Under the pieces are notes generated by a model. It saw only the letters and a program-made list of their open reading frames with translations, did not search any database and was not told the DNA's origin. DNA of 59,394 bases from Chloroflexota bacterium (lineage in GTDB: Bacteria > Chloroflexota > Anaerolineae > Aggregatilineales > Phototrophicaceae), in NCBI GenBank assembly GCA_026707665.1, contig JAPOWK010000042.1, positions 1 to 59,394 on the forward strand. The letters run 5' to 3'. Positions 1-8,987 of the stretch are shown here, piece by piece. Position numbers and translations under genes: made by a program. The first letter of the stretch is position 1, and each line of letters starts with the position of its first letter.

Positions 1-483
1 CATATCGCCACCTGGAGCACGCCGAGCATGCGCGCGCTGGCGAATTTCGAATGGGATGTCGCGCCGACGCCAATGGGCGCGGACGGCTCGCGCTATACCG
101 GCGCCTTCGGCAGTGGCTACGGCATCACGCCCACCAGCGACAAGCCGGATGTGGCTTGGCGTTACCTGCGTGAATACCTATCGCTTGAAGGCATGATCTT
201 CATGTGGAGCCTCTCGGGCCGCGGTTCACCGGCGCGTCCGGAGGGCTTGGAAGCCTGGTTGACCTCCGACCCGGCGCCGCCGAGCGGTCACTACTTCCTG
301 GAAGCCATGTTCGACTATGCGGTGACAGGTCCTCCCTTCCAGTCGCTAGCGGCCGCGCAGGTCAGCCAGATTCTGAGCCGCGAAGCCGACTTGCTGCGTC
401 TGGGCGAGACCTCGGTCGACGAAGCGATCGCCACCATTCAGCAAGAAGGGCAGGCTGCGCTCGACGAAGTCGCCGACATGTAG
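1..483 (+). CDS. ABC transporter sugar-binding protein, C-terminal part
   Basis: The reading frame is open from the first base of the window, so the gene starts upstream; the ATG at 28 is internal. About 160 residues remain. They resemble the C-terminal lobe of family 1 extracellular solute-binding proteins (substrate capture outside the membrane for sugar ABC importers): a PTPMG segment, a YGI stretch, and a final helical region ending in a DEAIATIQQEG-type helix. The main support is context: it is followed by two MalF/MalG-type permeases on the same strand, the usual order of a carbohydrate ABC operon. No ATPase gene is visible in the window, so a shared MsiK/UgpC-like ATPase elsewhere is likely. 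The substrate cannot be read from the sequence. Confidence 0.8.
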   Translation, partial: HIATWSTPSMRALANFEWDVAPTPMGADGSRYTGAFGSGYGITPTSDKPDVAWRYLREYLSLEGMIFMWSLSGRGSPARPEGLEAWLTSDPAPPSGHYFLEAMFDYAVTGPPFQSLAAAQVSQILSREADLLRLGETSVDEAIATIQQEGQAALDEVADM

Positions 484-506
484 TTCGGCAATGTAGATTG
501 CAACAT

Positions 507-537
507 TTGAGGGAGATCCTTCGACGGTCTCCCTCAA
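507..537 (+). terminator. Intercistronic hairpin between binding protein and permease
   Basis: A perfect 10-bp inverted repeat (arms TTGAGGGAGA at 507-516 and TCTCCCTCAA at 528-537, 11-nt loop) is followed by a short T-rich stretch. It lies between the binding-protein stop and the first permease. In malE-malF-type operons such hairpins stabilise the upstream mRNA and reduce read-through, giving more binding protein than permease; the same role is inferred here. It could also act as a partial rho-independent terminator. Confidence 0.65.
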
Positions 538-568
538 TTCTGTTGGCATAAAGACGAGCGCCATATAG

Positions 569-1483
569 ATGCTTAAACGGAAATCGCGTCCAATTTCAGC
601 GAGCGCCAAGCGCGAAGAGCGCATCTTTTATTTGTTCATCTTGCCCTGGCTGATTGGCTTAGTCGTATTCAGCGCCGGTCCGGTCTTCGGGATGCTCGGA
701 TTGAGCTTCACCGATTGGCGCATTTCGCTGGACGATCTGCAATTCATCGGTCTGGAAAATTATACCAAGCTATTTGACGATCCGATTTTCTGGACCTCAG
801 TCGGCAATACCCTTTATATTGTCGTCGGGAGAGTGGTATTTGGCGTGTCATTCGCCTTGCTGCTGGCGGTACTGTTGAATCAAAAGGTGCCGGGCATCGC
901 CTTCTTTCGCGCCGTCTATTATCTGCCGACGGTGACCGCGGGTGTGGCGGTGGCGCTGGTCTGGATCTGGATTTTCAACCCGCGCCTTGGCATCCTCAAT
1001 CACACCTTGAAGCAGATCGGCATCCAAGGTCCGCCTTGGATATTCAGCAAGACCTGGGTAAAACCGTCGCTCATCTTGATGAGCATGTTCTCTGTCGGTC
1101 CTATCATGATCATCCTGCTGGCCGGCTTGCAAGGCGTCCCCAAGGAACTTTACGAATCAGCTGAAATTGATGGCGCCGGCAATTGGGCGAAATTCCGAAA
1201 TGTAACGCTGCCTATGCTGTCGCCGGTGCTTTTCTTCGTGATCATTATTTCTGTCGTGAGTTCATTCCAGAACTTCACTGAGATTCGCGTGATGACGGAG
1301 GGAGGACCGGGCGAATCCAGCAACGTCCTGATCTGGTACTTATGGGAGAACGCCTTTATCTTCTTGCAATTGGGCATCGCCGCCGCCGTCGCCTGGATTA
1401 TGTTTGTCATTCTCATGGCGCTGACGGGCGTTCAGTTCTGGGTCGGCAGGCGCTGGGTTTACTACGAGGCTGACACCGGATGA
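569..1483 (+). CDS. Sugar ABC transporter permease (MalF/UgpA type)
   Basis: 304 residues, the usual length for this family. It has about six hydrophobic segments, the first at about residues 23-45 (IFYLFILPWLIGLVVFS). The EAA loop that docks on the ATPase is clear near residues 190-215: ELYESAEIDGAGNWAKF. It should form the membrane channel of a carbohydrate importer as a heterodimer with the next gene product. The next gene starts within its stop codon region (ATGA overlap at 1480-1483), indicating translational coupling. The ribosome-binding site before the ATG is weak, consistent with coupling to the upstream gene or attenuation by the hairpin at 507-537. Confidence 0.93.
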   Translation: MLKRKSRPISASAKREERIFYLFILPWLIGLVVFSAGPVFGMLGLSFTDWRISLDDLQFIGLENYTKLFDDPIFWTSVGNTLYIVVGRVVFGVSFALLLAVLLNQKVPGIAFFRAVYYLPTVTAGVAVALVWIWIFNPRLGILNHTLKQIGIQGPPWIFSKTWVKPSLILMSMFSVGPIMIILLAGLQGVPKELYESAEIDGAGNWAKFRNVTLPMLSPVLFFVIIISVVSSFQNFTEIRVMTEGGPGESSNVLIWYLWENAFIFLQLGIAAAVAWIMFVILMALTGVQFWVGRRWVYYEADTG

Positions 1484-2367
1484 CGACGAGAAAACGCAAA
1501 GAAGACGTCGCCTGGCACAAATCGACTCAGGGGCGGCGCACCATCGGCTATTTGCTCACCTTCGCCTTGCTGGTGCCGCTCGGCATCGCTTTTATACTGC
1601 CCTTCATCGTCATGGTGTCGACCGCGCTCAAACCGCTCAAGCAGGTTTTCGCATTTCCGCCGACGCTAATCCCGGAGACTGTCCAATGGCAGAATTTCCC
1701 CGACGGCTGGTACGGTCACGGTTATGTTGATTTCACCACCTGCACCTGGAATTCGCTGAAGATCACCATCAACAACATCATCGGGAATGTGGTTTCTTGC
1801 ACCTTGGCCGCTTATGCCTTCGCCCGTTTGAAGGCGCGCGGCAAGAATTTTTTCTTCGCCTTGGTGCTGGCGACCATGCTCCTGCCCAATGAAGCGCTGG
1901 TCGTGCCGCAGTATGTGCTCTTCAACCGCTTCGGCTGGTTGGATACCCATCTGCCGCTGATGGTGCCGCCCTGGTTCGGCTGGCCTTTCTTCATCTTCCT
2001 GCTGCGCCAATTCTTCCTGACGATTCCGGAAGAATTGGTCGACGCCGCCAAAATCGACGGCGCCGGCCACGCGCGCATCCTGATGCAAATATTCATCCCG
2101 CTCTCCAAACCAGCGCTGGCAACGCTGGCGATCTTCGCCTTCATCGGAAACTGGAATAACTTCTTCGGACCCTTGCTGTACCTGCGTACACCGAATATTC
2201 AGACTCTGCCGGTTTGTCTGGTGCAGTATCAAGGCGCTTACGGCAACACCGAGTGGCACCTGATGATGGCGGTGGCGACAATCGCGGTCATCCCCGTTCT
2301 GCTGATCTTCATCTTCGGGCAACGTTACTTCGTCGAAGGCATCGCCACCACCGGCGTCAAGGGCTAG
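1480..2367 (+). CDS. Sugar ABC transporter permease (MalG/UgpE type)
   Basis: 295 residues with an N-terminal basic stretch, a first membrane span around residues 25-47 and about five more. The EAA motif reads EELVDAAKIDGAGHA near residue 185. The C-terminus IATTGVKG is typical of MalG-type permeases (the tail that inserts near the substrate site in MalG). The start ATG overlaps the stop of the preceding permease by 4 nt. Together with the two upstream genes it forms a CUT1-type carbohydrate importer. The fucosidase downstream suggests a fucose-containing or related glycan fragment as substrate, but that is inference from proximity only. Confidence 0.93.
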   Translation: MTTRKRKEDVAWHKSTQGRRTIGYLLTFALLVPLGIAFILPFIVMVSTALKPLKQVFAFPPTLIPETVQWQNFPDGWYGHGYVDFTTCTWNSLKITINNIIGNVVSCTLAAYAFARLKARGKNFFFALVLATMLLPNEALVVPQYVLFNRFGWLDTHLPLMVPPWFGWPFFIFLLRQFFLTIPEELVDAAKIDGAGHARILMQIFIPLSKPALATLAIFAFIGNWNNFFGPLLYLRTPNIQTLPVCLVQYQGAYGNTEWHLMMAVATIAVIPVLLIFIFGQRYFVEGIATTGVKG

Positions 2368-2433
2368 GCTTCACCACAGAGTCGCAGAAGTAAATCCAAG
2401 CACGTAATGAGAATTCAGATTCGTCGTTTTTCT

Positions 2434-2475
2434 ACCCCATCCCCCGGCCCCTTCCCCAGCCAGCTAAGGAAGGGG
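2434..2475. repeat. CCCCATCCCC / CCTTCC-GGAAGG palindromic repeat fragment
   Basis: A C-rich box (ACCCCATCCCCC) is followed by a hairpin with arms CCCCTTCC and GGAAGGGG. The same module occurs inside the elements at 4170-4415 and 58781-59025 and, rearranged, at 41777-41840. This copy has no recognisable terminal inverted repeat, so it looks like a decayed or partial copy. It lies between the permease operon and the FG-GAP gene; a CACAGAG-type fragment precedes it at about 2371-2385. Confidence 0.75.
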
Positions 2476-2549
2476 AGCTTTCCTGCCGGATTGTCTCTTG
2501 CATGACTGACTCGGTAATACCGCTTCGGAGAGCTACTCATTTCTGTTTC

Positions 2550-4151
2550 ATGAAGTCCGCTGTCCGCCTCGCAGGACTGAGCCTCTCGATCATACTTCTA
2601 ACAGGCATCGGCAAGCTCGAACCATTCGTCGATGTCAGCGAAGCGGCTGGCATCAGCGCCACACACAGCGGCGACTGGCAGCTCTTCGACGACGACTTCC
2701 TCACCGGCTATCTCGGCATCGGTCAAGCCTGGGGCGATTACGACCGCGATGGCTGGCTCGATCTCTTCGTCACCGGCAACCGCGATCCCAGCGTGCTCTA
2801 CCGAAATCAAGGCGACGGCAGCTTTGACGTCTCGCCGTTGTCGCCGCAAGTCGCTCTGGTTGATGTCGATACCGGCGGCGCGGTCTGGGCTGATTACGAT
2901 AATGATGGCTGGCTGGATCTCTATGTGCTGAACCACGGCGCCAACACGCTATTTCACAATGAGGGCGGGCTTGGATTCACCGATGTAACCGAGCAGGCCG
3001 GGGTAGGGGACGCCGGCAAGGGTACCACCGCGACCTGGGGCGATTTCGATGGCGACAGCTTTCTCGATCTCTATGTCGTCAATTGGTCTTGCTTCCCCGA
3101 ATGTGGCGATCCCAACATCACGCGCGAGCACGACGAAGCCCGCGATACGCTTTATCGCAACCGTGGCGACGGCAGCTTCGAGGATGTCACCCACCTGCTG
3201 GATTACGACCTGCTGCTGGGCGCCGGTTTCAGCGCCAGCTTCACCGATTACGACAACGATGGCGACCCCGATATCTATGTCGTCAACGACCAATTCAAAA
3301 ATATGCTTGGCAATATCCTCTGGCGCAACGAGGGACCCGGTTGCGGCCTATGGTGTTGGCGCGATGTCTCGATTGAAGCGGGCGCGCGCACCTTCATCCA
3401 TGGCATGGGTTTGGCGGTCGGCGATTATGACAACGATCTCGATCTCGATTTCTATTTCTCGGACATGGTGAATGGAATGGTGCTGCTGCAGAACCAGGGC
3501 GATGGCAGTTTCGACGATGTCGCCGAGGAGGCCGGCGTCATGGTCGGACCGAGCAGCGCGGTCGGCTGGGGCACCGTGTTTTTTGATTACAACAACGACA
3601 GTTGGCTTGATCTCTTCCTCACCGCCACCGAGTTCATCCAGTTTGATATCGAGACCGGTCCCGAAGGCATGATGTTTGAATATCGCGATTTTCTGTTTAA
3701 GAATCGCGGCGACGGCAGCTTCGCCGATGTCACACCCTCGGACTGGCTGGTTGATCTGACGCCGAGCATGGGCTTGGCTTATGCCGATTATGACCGCGAT
3801 GGCTACCTCGATTTTGTGCTTGGCAACTGGAATGAAGGCTACGCGCTCTACCGCAACACTGGCGCGGAAGGCGCCGCCAATAACTGGATCAACATTCGGC
3901 TCGTTGGTGGCGGCGATATCAATCGCGATGCTATCGGCGCGCGCGTCTATATCAAAACCGATGATGGACGGACGCTGCTGCAAGAGGTCAAGTGCGGCTC
4001 CAGCCTGGGCGCCGGCAACGATACCGCCCTCCATTTCGGCTTGGGCAAGGTGGGCATCAGCGAGATACGAGTCCGCTGGCCCAACGGCGCCGAAGAGACG
4101 CTGCCGGACGTCGCCGTCAATCAGTTTCTGGAAGTCACTTACGCCACTTAG
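2550..4151 (+). CDS. FG-GAP/VCBS repeat protein with ASPIC/UnbV C-terminus (CRTAC1-like), secreted
   Basis: 533 residues from the ATG at 2550, chosen because it opens a signal peptide (MKSAVRLAGLSLSIILL); an in-frame ATG at 2502 would add 16 residues before it. The body carries at least seven beta-propeller calcium-loop repeats of the type YDRDGWLDLF, YDNDGWLDLY, FDGDSFLDLY, YDNDGDPDIY, YDNDLDLDFY, YNNDSWLDLF and YDRDGYLDFV. The last ~90 residues match the ASPIC/UnbV domain (NWINIRL near its start, GLGKVGISEIRVRWPNG near its end). Such proteins are extracellular, calcium-bound adhesion or substrate-binding propellers, common in marine and host-associated bacteria. The precise ligand is unknown. 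It is bracketed by repeat elements on both sides. Confidence 0.9.
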   Translation: MKSAVRLAGLSLSIILLTGIGKLEPFVDVSEAAGISATHSGDWQLFDDDFLTGYLGIGQAWGDYDRDGWLDLFVTGNRDPSVLYRNQGDGSFDVSPLSPQVALVDVDTGGAVWADYDNDGWLDLYVLNHGANTLFHNEGGLGFTDVTEQAGVGDAGKGTTATWGDFDGDSFLDLYVVNWSCFPECGDPNITREHDEARDTLYRNRGDGSFEDVTHLLDYDLLLGAGFSASFTDYDNDGDPDIYVVNDQFKNMLGNILWRNEGPGCGLWCWRDVSIEAGARTFIHGMGLAVGDYDNDLDLDFYFSDMVNGMVLLQNQGDGSFDDVAEEAGVMVGPSSAVGWGTVFFDYNNDSWLDLFLTATEFIQFDIETGPEGMMFEYRDFLFKNRGDGSFADVTPSDWLVDLTPSMGLAYADYDRDGYLDFVLGNWNEGYALYRNTGAEGAANNWINIRLVGGGDINRDAIGARVYIKTDDGRTLLQEVKCGSSLGAGNDTALHFGLGKVGISEIRVRWPNGAEETLPDVAVNQFLEVTYAT

Positions 4152-4169
4152 TCTCTTGAGAAAACTGTA

Positions 4170-4415
4170 AGGCCTGTCCGGTACCGCAAAAAGCCCGTTA
4201 TCCGTGAGTCATACCCCATCCCCGGCCCTTCCCCAGTGAACTAGGGAAGGGTGACTTGGCGGCAGACTTGGGAGATTCGGGTACCAAAGCAGTGGGAAAC
4301 CTGTGTTGCCGAGCGCTCCGCTAGAGTGCTCCCCCTTCCTTAGCTTGCTGGGGAAGGGGGTTGGGGGGATGGGGTGTAACCGGCGCAAAAGCATGGACCA
4401 GTATCGGACAAGCTT
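4170..4415. mobile_element. MITE-like element, full copy A (246 bp)
   Basis: Terminal inverted repeats AGGCCTGTCCGGTAC at the left and GTATCGGACAAGCTT at the right, flanked by TGTA on both sides (4166-4169 and 4416-4419), as expected of a 4-bp target duplication. Inside are two C-rich boxes in inverted arrangement, each with a CCTTCC/GGAAGG hairpin. The reverse complement aligns over its whole length with 58781-59025. It has no coding capacity beyond a spurious minus-strand ORF (4209-4394), so it would be non-autonomous. Confidence 0.8.
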
Positions 4416-4486
4416 TGTAGGGGCGTCCTATCAGGTCGCCCGCGACTACTAATTCCTGTCGATCGACCCAGTGGGTAGCCCCTACA
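4416..4486. repeat. TGTAGGGGCG...GCCCCTACA inverted-repeat element (71 bp)
   Basis: Begins TGTAGGGGCG at 4416 and ends GCCCCTACA at 4486, so its ends are inverted repeats. The left end continues into a hairpin (GGGCG...CGCCC, arms TCCT/AGGT with one mismatch). It starts exactly where the adjacent 246-bp element ends. It sits just 3' of the convergent fucosidase gene. Confidence 0.75.
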
Positions 4487-4499
4487 ACTGGCCTTTGGA

Positions 4500-5741
4500 T
4501 CAGGACTTTAGATACAACTTAACCACCGGCACCTCGCTGCGCGGTTGCACTACCGGCAGTTGCAAGCTCGCCGTCCCCGCTTCATCGACCTCGAACTGAA
4601 TCTCGCTGCCATCGTGCAGGAACTCGGCGTATTCAATCCGGTCGCCGATCTCGTCGATATGCAAATGTCGGAAGGGGTAGGCGAAAACATGCACGTAGAG
4701 CAGGTCGCCATTCTGCGTCAGGCGGCAATCCTGCGGCGCTGTGAAGGCGCTGGCGCTGCAGCCGTAGATCGACTCGCTGTGCTGCGCCATCCAGTCGCGG
4801 TAGACGCGCAGCGCGTCTTCCGCCCGGCTGTCCAATTCTCCCAGCGCCGTCGGACCCACATTCATCAGCAGGTTGCCGCCGGTCGACACCGTGTTGACCA
4901 ACATGCGAATGAGCTGCCCAGGGCTCTTCCAGGTGGCTTCATCGCGATGATAGCCCCAGGATCCGCTGAAGGTCTGGCAAGTCTCCCAGACCACTGGCTG
5001 GCCATCGACCTGCACCCACTCGCGCGGCTGGAACTGTTCCGGCGTGTAGATATCGGCCGAGGAGGGCAGGTCCAGCCTGTTGTTGATGATGATCTCCGGC
5101 TGCAGCGTCCGGCTGAGCGTCTCCAACCCTTCACTGTCCCAGTCGTCGCGCCCCTTGCCATCGGGACCGGGGTAGGAGAAGTCGTACCAGATCACATCAA
5201 TTTTGCCGAAATCGGTCAGCAACTCGCGCACCTGATTTTTCATATAGGCGCGGTATTTGCTCATATCGCGGCCCTGATTCAGCGCCGCGCGCTCGGGGTG
5301 ATTGCGCTGCGAATGGCGCATATCAACGGTGAAATCGGGATGATGCCAGTCGATCAGCGAATAATAGAAGCCGACCTTGAGGCCCCGGCTGCGAAAGGCA
5401 CGCACGACCTCGCCCAGCAAATCCTTGCCCCAGGGCGTGTTGGTCGCCTTGTAATCGGTGAATTGCGAATCCCAGAGGCAGAAACCCTCGTGATGCTTGG
5501 AGGTGATCACCATGTATTTCATGCCGGCCGCCTGCGCCAGATCAGCCCAGTGGTCGGGATTGAAGCGTTTCGGATTGAAGTATTTGAAGTAAGGCGCGTA
5601 TTGTTCGTCGGTCAATTCCTCGCGGTTTTTCACCCATTCATGGCGCGCTGGCAGGGCGTAGAGCCCCCAGTGAATGAACATGCCGAAGCGGTCATGCGTG
5701 AACCAGTCGGTGTTGCCCTTCGTCGGTTTTGGTTGGTACAT
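4500..5741 (-). CDS. Alpha-L-fucosidase, glycoside hydrolase family 29
   Basis: 413 residues from the ATG at 5741, chosen because AAGGAG lies about 8 nt upstream; an earlier in-frame start would add 30 unsupported residues. GH29 hallmarks: FGMFIHWGLYALPARHEW near the N-terminus, SKHHEGFCLWDS, GFYYSLIDWHHP, and the IDVIWYDFSYPG segment whose WYD aspartate is the family nucleophile. The enzyme hydrolyses terminal alpha-L-fucose with retention. A short beta-sandwich C-terminus follows. No signal peptide is visible, so it probably acts in the cytoplasm on imported oligosaccharides, which fits the ABC importer upstream. Fucosidase rather than another GH29 specificity is the family default. Confidence 0.92.
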   Translation of the reverse strand: MYQPKPTKGNTDWFTHDRFGMFIHWGLYALPARHEWVKNREELTDEQYAPYFKYFNPKRFNPDHWADLAQAAGMKYMVITSKHHEGFCLWDSQFTDYKATNTPWGKDLLGEVVRAFRSRGLKVGFYYSLIDWHHPDFTVDMRHSQRNHPERAALNQGRDMSKYRAYMKNQVRELLTDFGKIDVIWYDFSYPGPDGKGRDDWDSEGLETLSRTLQPEIIINNRLDLPSSADIYTPEQFQPREWVQVDGQPVVWETCQTFSGSWGYHRDEATWKSPGQLIRMLVNTVSTGGNLLMNVGPTALGELDSRAEDALRVYRDWMAQHSESIYGCSASAFTAPQDCRLTQNGDLLYVHVFAYPFRHLHIDEIGDRIEYAEFLHDGSEIQFEVDEAGTASLQLPVVQPRSEVPVVKLYLKS

Positions 5742-5877
5742 CGTGTTTTGCTCCTTTTCATCTAGCGTTTGGACGCGGCAATTCCTACGTATTTGTCGGG
5801 GCGATCCACCGGCTCGCCCGTACACATACATGACAGGATACCCGCAGAAAGCGTCCGTCGCCGCAACCCGGCGTAAG

Positions 5878-5902
5878 GTAGGGGCGACCTACCAGGTCGC
5901 CC
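5878..5902. repeat. GTAGGGGCG hairpin, ACCT/AGGT arm type
   Basis: GGGGCGACCT-ACC-AGGTCGCCC forms a near-perfect hairpin in the short gap between the fucosidase start and the end of the next minus-strand gene. It is the left half of the TGTAGGGGCG family without the right terminus. Confidence 0.75.
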
Positions 5903-5921
5903 GCTTCAACTTGTCTCCCGT

Positions 5922-6968
5922 TCATTTACCAGCGGCTTGCCAGTCTTCTCCAAACTCATTCGCCAGCGCGCATAGATCCGCCCACACTTGATCCGGCAAT
6001 GGGATGCCCTCGTTCACGCGTTCGCTGTAAGAGCGCGTTTCCGGCTCTCCAGGGACCAGGACCTCGTCAAAGCCACAGGCCGGCTTTACCGCCTTAACGC
6101 GCGCCTTTAGGGCATCGACCTGGATGGCGAAGTCGGTCGCTTCGTCGAAGGCTTCCGGCAGCAGCGCCATGAACAGCGCCGGATTGCCGTAATGAAACTC
6201 GGGCGAGCTCATCGGCCGGTCGCCCGCCAGCAGATTGGGGATGATCTCCATCATCATCGACAAGCCCGAACCTTTGTGCAGCCCCATCGGCAGCAGGACG
6301 CCGCCCGCGTCCAGATCGGCGGCCGCCGTTGCCGGGCGCCCCGCTTTGTCCAGCATCATGCCCTGAGGCAAGGGCGCCCCTTTGGACTGCGCCAGCATGA
6401 CTTTCCCATGCGCGACGCCCGATGTGGCAAAGTCCAGCAGCAGCGTCCCTTCCTCGCCACAGGGCACGGCGAAGGACAACGGATTGGTGCTGAACAGGCG
6501 CTCGCGCCCGCCATAGGGAGCGACAAAACTGTGAGAGAATCCGCCGCCAGCGAAGCCAATAGCGATCAGCCCTTGCGCCGCGATCATGCCCGTCCACTCG
6601 CCCAGCCGCCCGACGTGGGTGGTCTGCCCCAGCGATACCGCCGCGATGCCGTGCTCGCGAGCCATCTCGATCGCCAGCTCGGCAGCGAAGCGCGCCCCAA
6701 TCTGCCCGAAGCCATAGCCGAGCGTCACCATTGCCGTGGCGCCAAAACGCTTCCGAATGCGCGGGCGCGCGGCCGGCTTAATCATGCCCTTGCGGATCAT
6801 GCTGATGTATTGCTTCACCCGCAAGACGCCGTGCGAGTCGTGCCCCAGCAGGTTGGTCATCACCAGCGATTGAGCGACGGCCTCCGCGATATCGTCGGGC
6901 GCGCCGGCGGCGGCGAAGATGTCGCGCGCGAGGACTTCGAGCGGCTCAGCTTTTATCGTGAAAGGCAA
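5922..6968 (-). CDS. Malate/L-lactate dehydrogenase family (Ldh2) oxidoreductase
   Basis: 348 residues, matching the Ldh2/ureidoglycolate dehydrogenase family, which reduces or oxidises 2-hydroxyacids with NAD(P) and has a fold unrelated to classical LDH. Family landmarks seen: GHDSHGVLR near residue 43, THVGRLGEW near residue 117, RLFSTNPLSFAVP with a following LLLDFATSGVAHGKV, and a GLHKGSGLSMMMEI segment. The substrate within the family (malate, lactate, sulfolactate, ureidoglycolate or a sugar acid) cannot be decided from sequence. Between a fucosidase and a sulfatase, a sugar-derived 2-hydroxyacid is plausible; that is inference. It is divergent from the sulfatase gene, with an upstream gap of about 150 bp. 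Confidence 0.88.
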   Translation of the reverse strand: MPFTIKAEPLEVLARDIFAAAGAPDDIAEAVAQSLVMTNLLGHDSHGVLRVKQYISMIRKGMIKPAARPRIRKRFGATAMVTLGYGFGQIGARFAAELAIEMAREHGIAAVSLGQTTHVGRLGEWTGMIAAQGLIAIGFAGGGFSHSFVAPYGGRERLFSTNPLSFAVPCGEEGTLLLDFATSGVAHGKVMLAQSKGAPLPQGMMLDKAGRPATAAADLDAGGVLLPMGLHKGSGLSMMMEIIPNLLAGDRPMSSPEFHYGNPALFMALLPEAFDEATDFAIQVDALKARVKAVKPACGFDEVLVPGEPETRSYSERVNEGIPLPDQVWADLCALANEFGEDWQAAGK

Positions 6969-7117
6969 GGGCGCTTCCCGGCTCGTCAGCGAATAATCGG
7001 AAAGAGTTTAGCGGCAGACAATTCGGCTGGCAACCTGTGAATGCGCCGTTTGCCCTTGCCCCGGGCAATATGCTAACATCCTTTCCCGTGCAAAAGCCCA
7101 ATCGCGAAGGACACGCC

Positions 7118-8587
7118 ATGAAACCGGCAAACCTGCTCTTCATCATCTCCGACCAGCATCAGGGCGCGGCGATGGGCTGCGCCGGGCATCCGATCGTGCA
7201 GACGCCCAATCTCGACCGGCTGGCGGCAGGGGGTACGCGCTTCAGCAATGCCTACACCAACTGCGCCATCTGCGTGCCCGTCCGCGCCGCCCTCGCCACC
7301 GGGCAGTATGTGCACCAAATCGGCAATTGGGACAACGGCTATCCCTACGATGGCAGCGTGCCCAGCTGGGGGCATCGCCTCAGGGAGCAGGGCATTATCG
7401 TCGATTCTATCGGCAAGCTGCACTTCCGCAGCGCCGCGGACGACAACGGCTTCCGGCAGGAAATCGAGCCGCTGCATGTGGTGGATGGCATCGGCGACCC
7501 GGCCAGCGGCATCCGCGATGGGTCGATCCGGCGCGACTGGCGCCCCGGCATTGAAGAAGCAGGTCCGGCCGATTCCACCTATCAGCAATATGACATCCGC
7601 AACCGCGAAAATGCCATCCGCTGGCTGCGCGATCACGCAGGTGAAGAACAGCCCTGGGCGCTCTTCCTCTCCTTCGTGACGCCGCATCCGCCCTGGTTCG
7701 CGCCGCCGGAGACTTTCGACCTCTACCAGCAGGATCAGCTTCCGATGCCGCGGCAATGGCAGGCGAACGACTGGCCCCGTCACCCGGCTTACGATTATAT
7801 GCGCCGCTTTTTCAGCAGCGAGCAGCCCTTCCCGGAAGCGACCATCCGCCGCCTGAACGCCGTCTATTATGGCATCTGCACCTTCCTCGATCAGCAGATC
7901 GGGCAGGTGCTGGCGGCGCTTAATGATTTGAATCTGTGCGATTCGACCCGCGTCATCTTTACCTCCGATCACGGCGAGCATCTCGGCGCGCGCGGCATCT
8001 ATGGCAAATTCACGATGTATGAAGAAGCCTCGTGCATTCCCTTCATCATGTCCGGTCCTGATGTGCCAGCCGGGAAGGTCGTTCATACGCCGGTCTCGCT
8101 GATCGATTGCTATCCGACAATTCTGGACGCCGTCGGCTGCGCCCCGCCCGCTGATGGCATTGACCGACCGGGCCGCTCACTCTGGAGCATCGCCGCCGGC
8201 GACGAGCAAGAGCGCGCCATTTTCGCCGAATATCACGCGATCGGCTCGCGCAATGCTTACTATATGCTGCGCGACCGGCGCTACAAATACATCTATCACG
8301 TTGATGCGCCCGCTCAGCTATTCGATTTGACGTCAGACCCCGACGAATTGAACGACTTAGCGATCTCGCCGGATGAGGAGACCCTTCAAATGCTAGCTGA
8401 CTATGAAGCGCAATTCAGAGCGATCGTAGATCCGGAAGCGGTGGACCGGCGCGCCAAAGCCGATCAAGCGCGGCGTATCGAGTCACTCGGCGGGCGCGAG
8501 GCGGTGGTGGCCCGCGGCGTCTTTACCAATTCGCCAGTGCCGGGCGAAACACCCAGATTTAGCCGTTTGCTCGACGCGGGCAATTGA
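7118..8587 (+). CDS. Sulfatase (type I, formylglycine-dependent)
   Basis: 489 residues from the ATG at 7118, preceded by AAGGA; the longer in-frame reading adds 27 residues without support. N-terminal metal site SDQHQG, then the sulfatase signature with Cys52 in C-V-P-V-R, the C-x-P-x-R form matured to formylglycine by FGE. Further metal/sulfate motifs: TSDHGEHLG and GKFTMYEEA. The C-terminal part (YKYIYHVDAPAQLFDLTSDPDELND) is standard for the family. It hydrolyses sulfate esters of glycans or related compounds. There is no signal peptide, so a cytoplasmic location is likely, pairing with the cytoplasmic fucosidase. No FGE gene lies in the window. Confidence 0.92.
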   Translation: MKPANLLFIISDQHQGAAMGCAGHPIVQTPNLDRLAAGGTRFSNAYTNCAICVPVRAALATGQYVHQIGNWDNGYPYDGSVPSWGHRLREQGIIVDSIGKLHFRSAADDNGFRQEIEPLHVVDGIGDPASGIRDGSIRRDWRPGIEEAGPADSTYQQYDIRNRENAIRWLRDHAGEEQPWALFLSFVTPHPPWFAPPETFDLYQQDQLPMPRQWQANDWPRHPAYDYMRRFFSSEQPFPEATIRRLNAVYYGICTFLDQQIGQVLAALNDLNLCDSTRVIFTSDHGEHLGARGIYGKFTMYEEASCIPFIMSGPDVPAGKVVHTPVSLIDCYPTILDAVGCAPPADGIDRPGRSLWSIAAGDEQERAIFAEYHAIGSRNAYYMLRDRRYKYIYHVDAPAQLFDLTSDPDELNDLAISPDEETLQMLADYEAQFRAIVDPEAVDRRAKADQARRIESLGGREAVVARGVFTNSPVPGETPRFSRLLDAGN

Positions 8588-8613
8588 CAACATCGGTTCC
8601 AAAGAGACCTATA

Positions 8614-8910
8614 AGGCTTGTCCGCTACTGGCTGGCATTGCTGCCTTATACATGCAACAGATTTCTAAAGCTTCACCACAGAGGAAATGAGGAAACACAG
8701 AGGTCACAGAGGGACATATAATCGTTTTCAAAACGACGCTGTAGGGGCGTTTCGCTGAAACGCCCGTGCTTGTGACAGTGCGCGCTTTAGAGCGAGACAA
8801 GGGTCGCGCAGGTCGCGTAGACACTGACCGCCGACACTGACAGTCACTCGCCCCTACAGCACGTTAATTTGACAGCTCTAAGTTACTGTGACTTAAAACC
8901 GGACAAGCCT
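8614..8910. repeat. Composite repeat with GGCTTGTCCG / CGGACAAGCC ends (copy B)
   Basis: Left end AGGCTTGTCCGCTACTG and right end ACCGGACAAGCCT match the termini of the elements at 4170-4415 and 58781-59025, but the interior differs. It holds a CACAGAG-type repeat (about 8675-8712) and a complete TGTAGGGGCG element (8740-8858). Flanks are TATA and TGTT, so no clean target duplication. It fills most of the 400-bp gap between the sulfatase and the dioxygenase; I see no gene there. Confidence 0.65.
8740..8858. repeat. TGTAGGGGCG...CGCCCCTACA inverted-repeat element (119 bp), nested
   Basis: Perfect 10-bp terminal inverted repeats. Left hairpin of TTTC/GAAA arm type (8744-8765). The right half carries GCGTAGACACTGACCGCC and a second ACACTGAC unit, the same internal text as the 140-bp element at 22025-22164. 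A further truncated left end (TGTTGGGGCG) follows at about 8911 with another GTAGACATTGA unit near 8945. Confidence 0.8.
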
Positions 8911-8987
8911 TGTTGGGGCGACCCACGGGGCTAAGTTAGTCGCGTAGACATTGATCGCCGACATTGACCTTCTGGGATGGCGTAGAA

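Noticed and set aside
2632..3471. Long ORFs in alternative frames over the FG-GAP gene
   Set aside because: Shadow frames caused by repeated GAT/GGC-rich calcium-loop codons.
4209..4394. 61-codon minus-strand ORF
   Set aside because: Lies wholly within the 246-bp repeat element; translates hairpin repeats.
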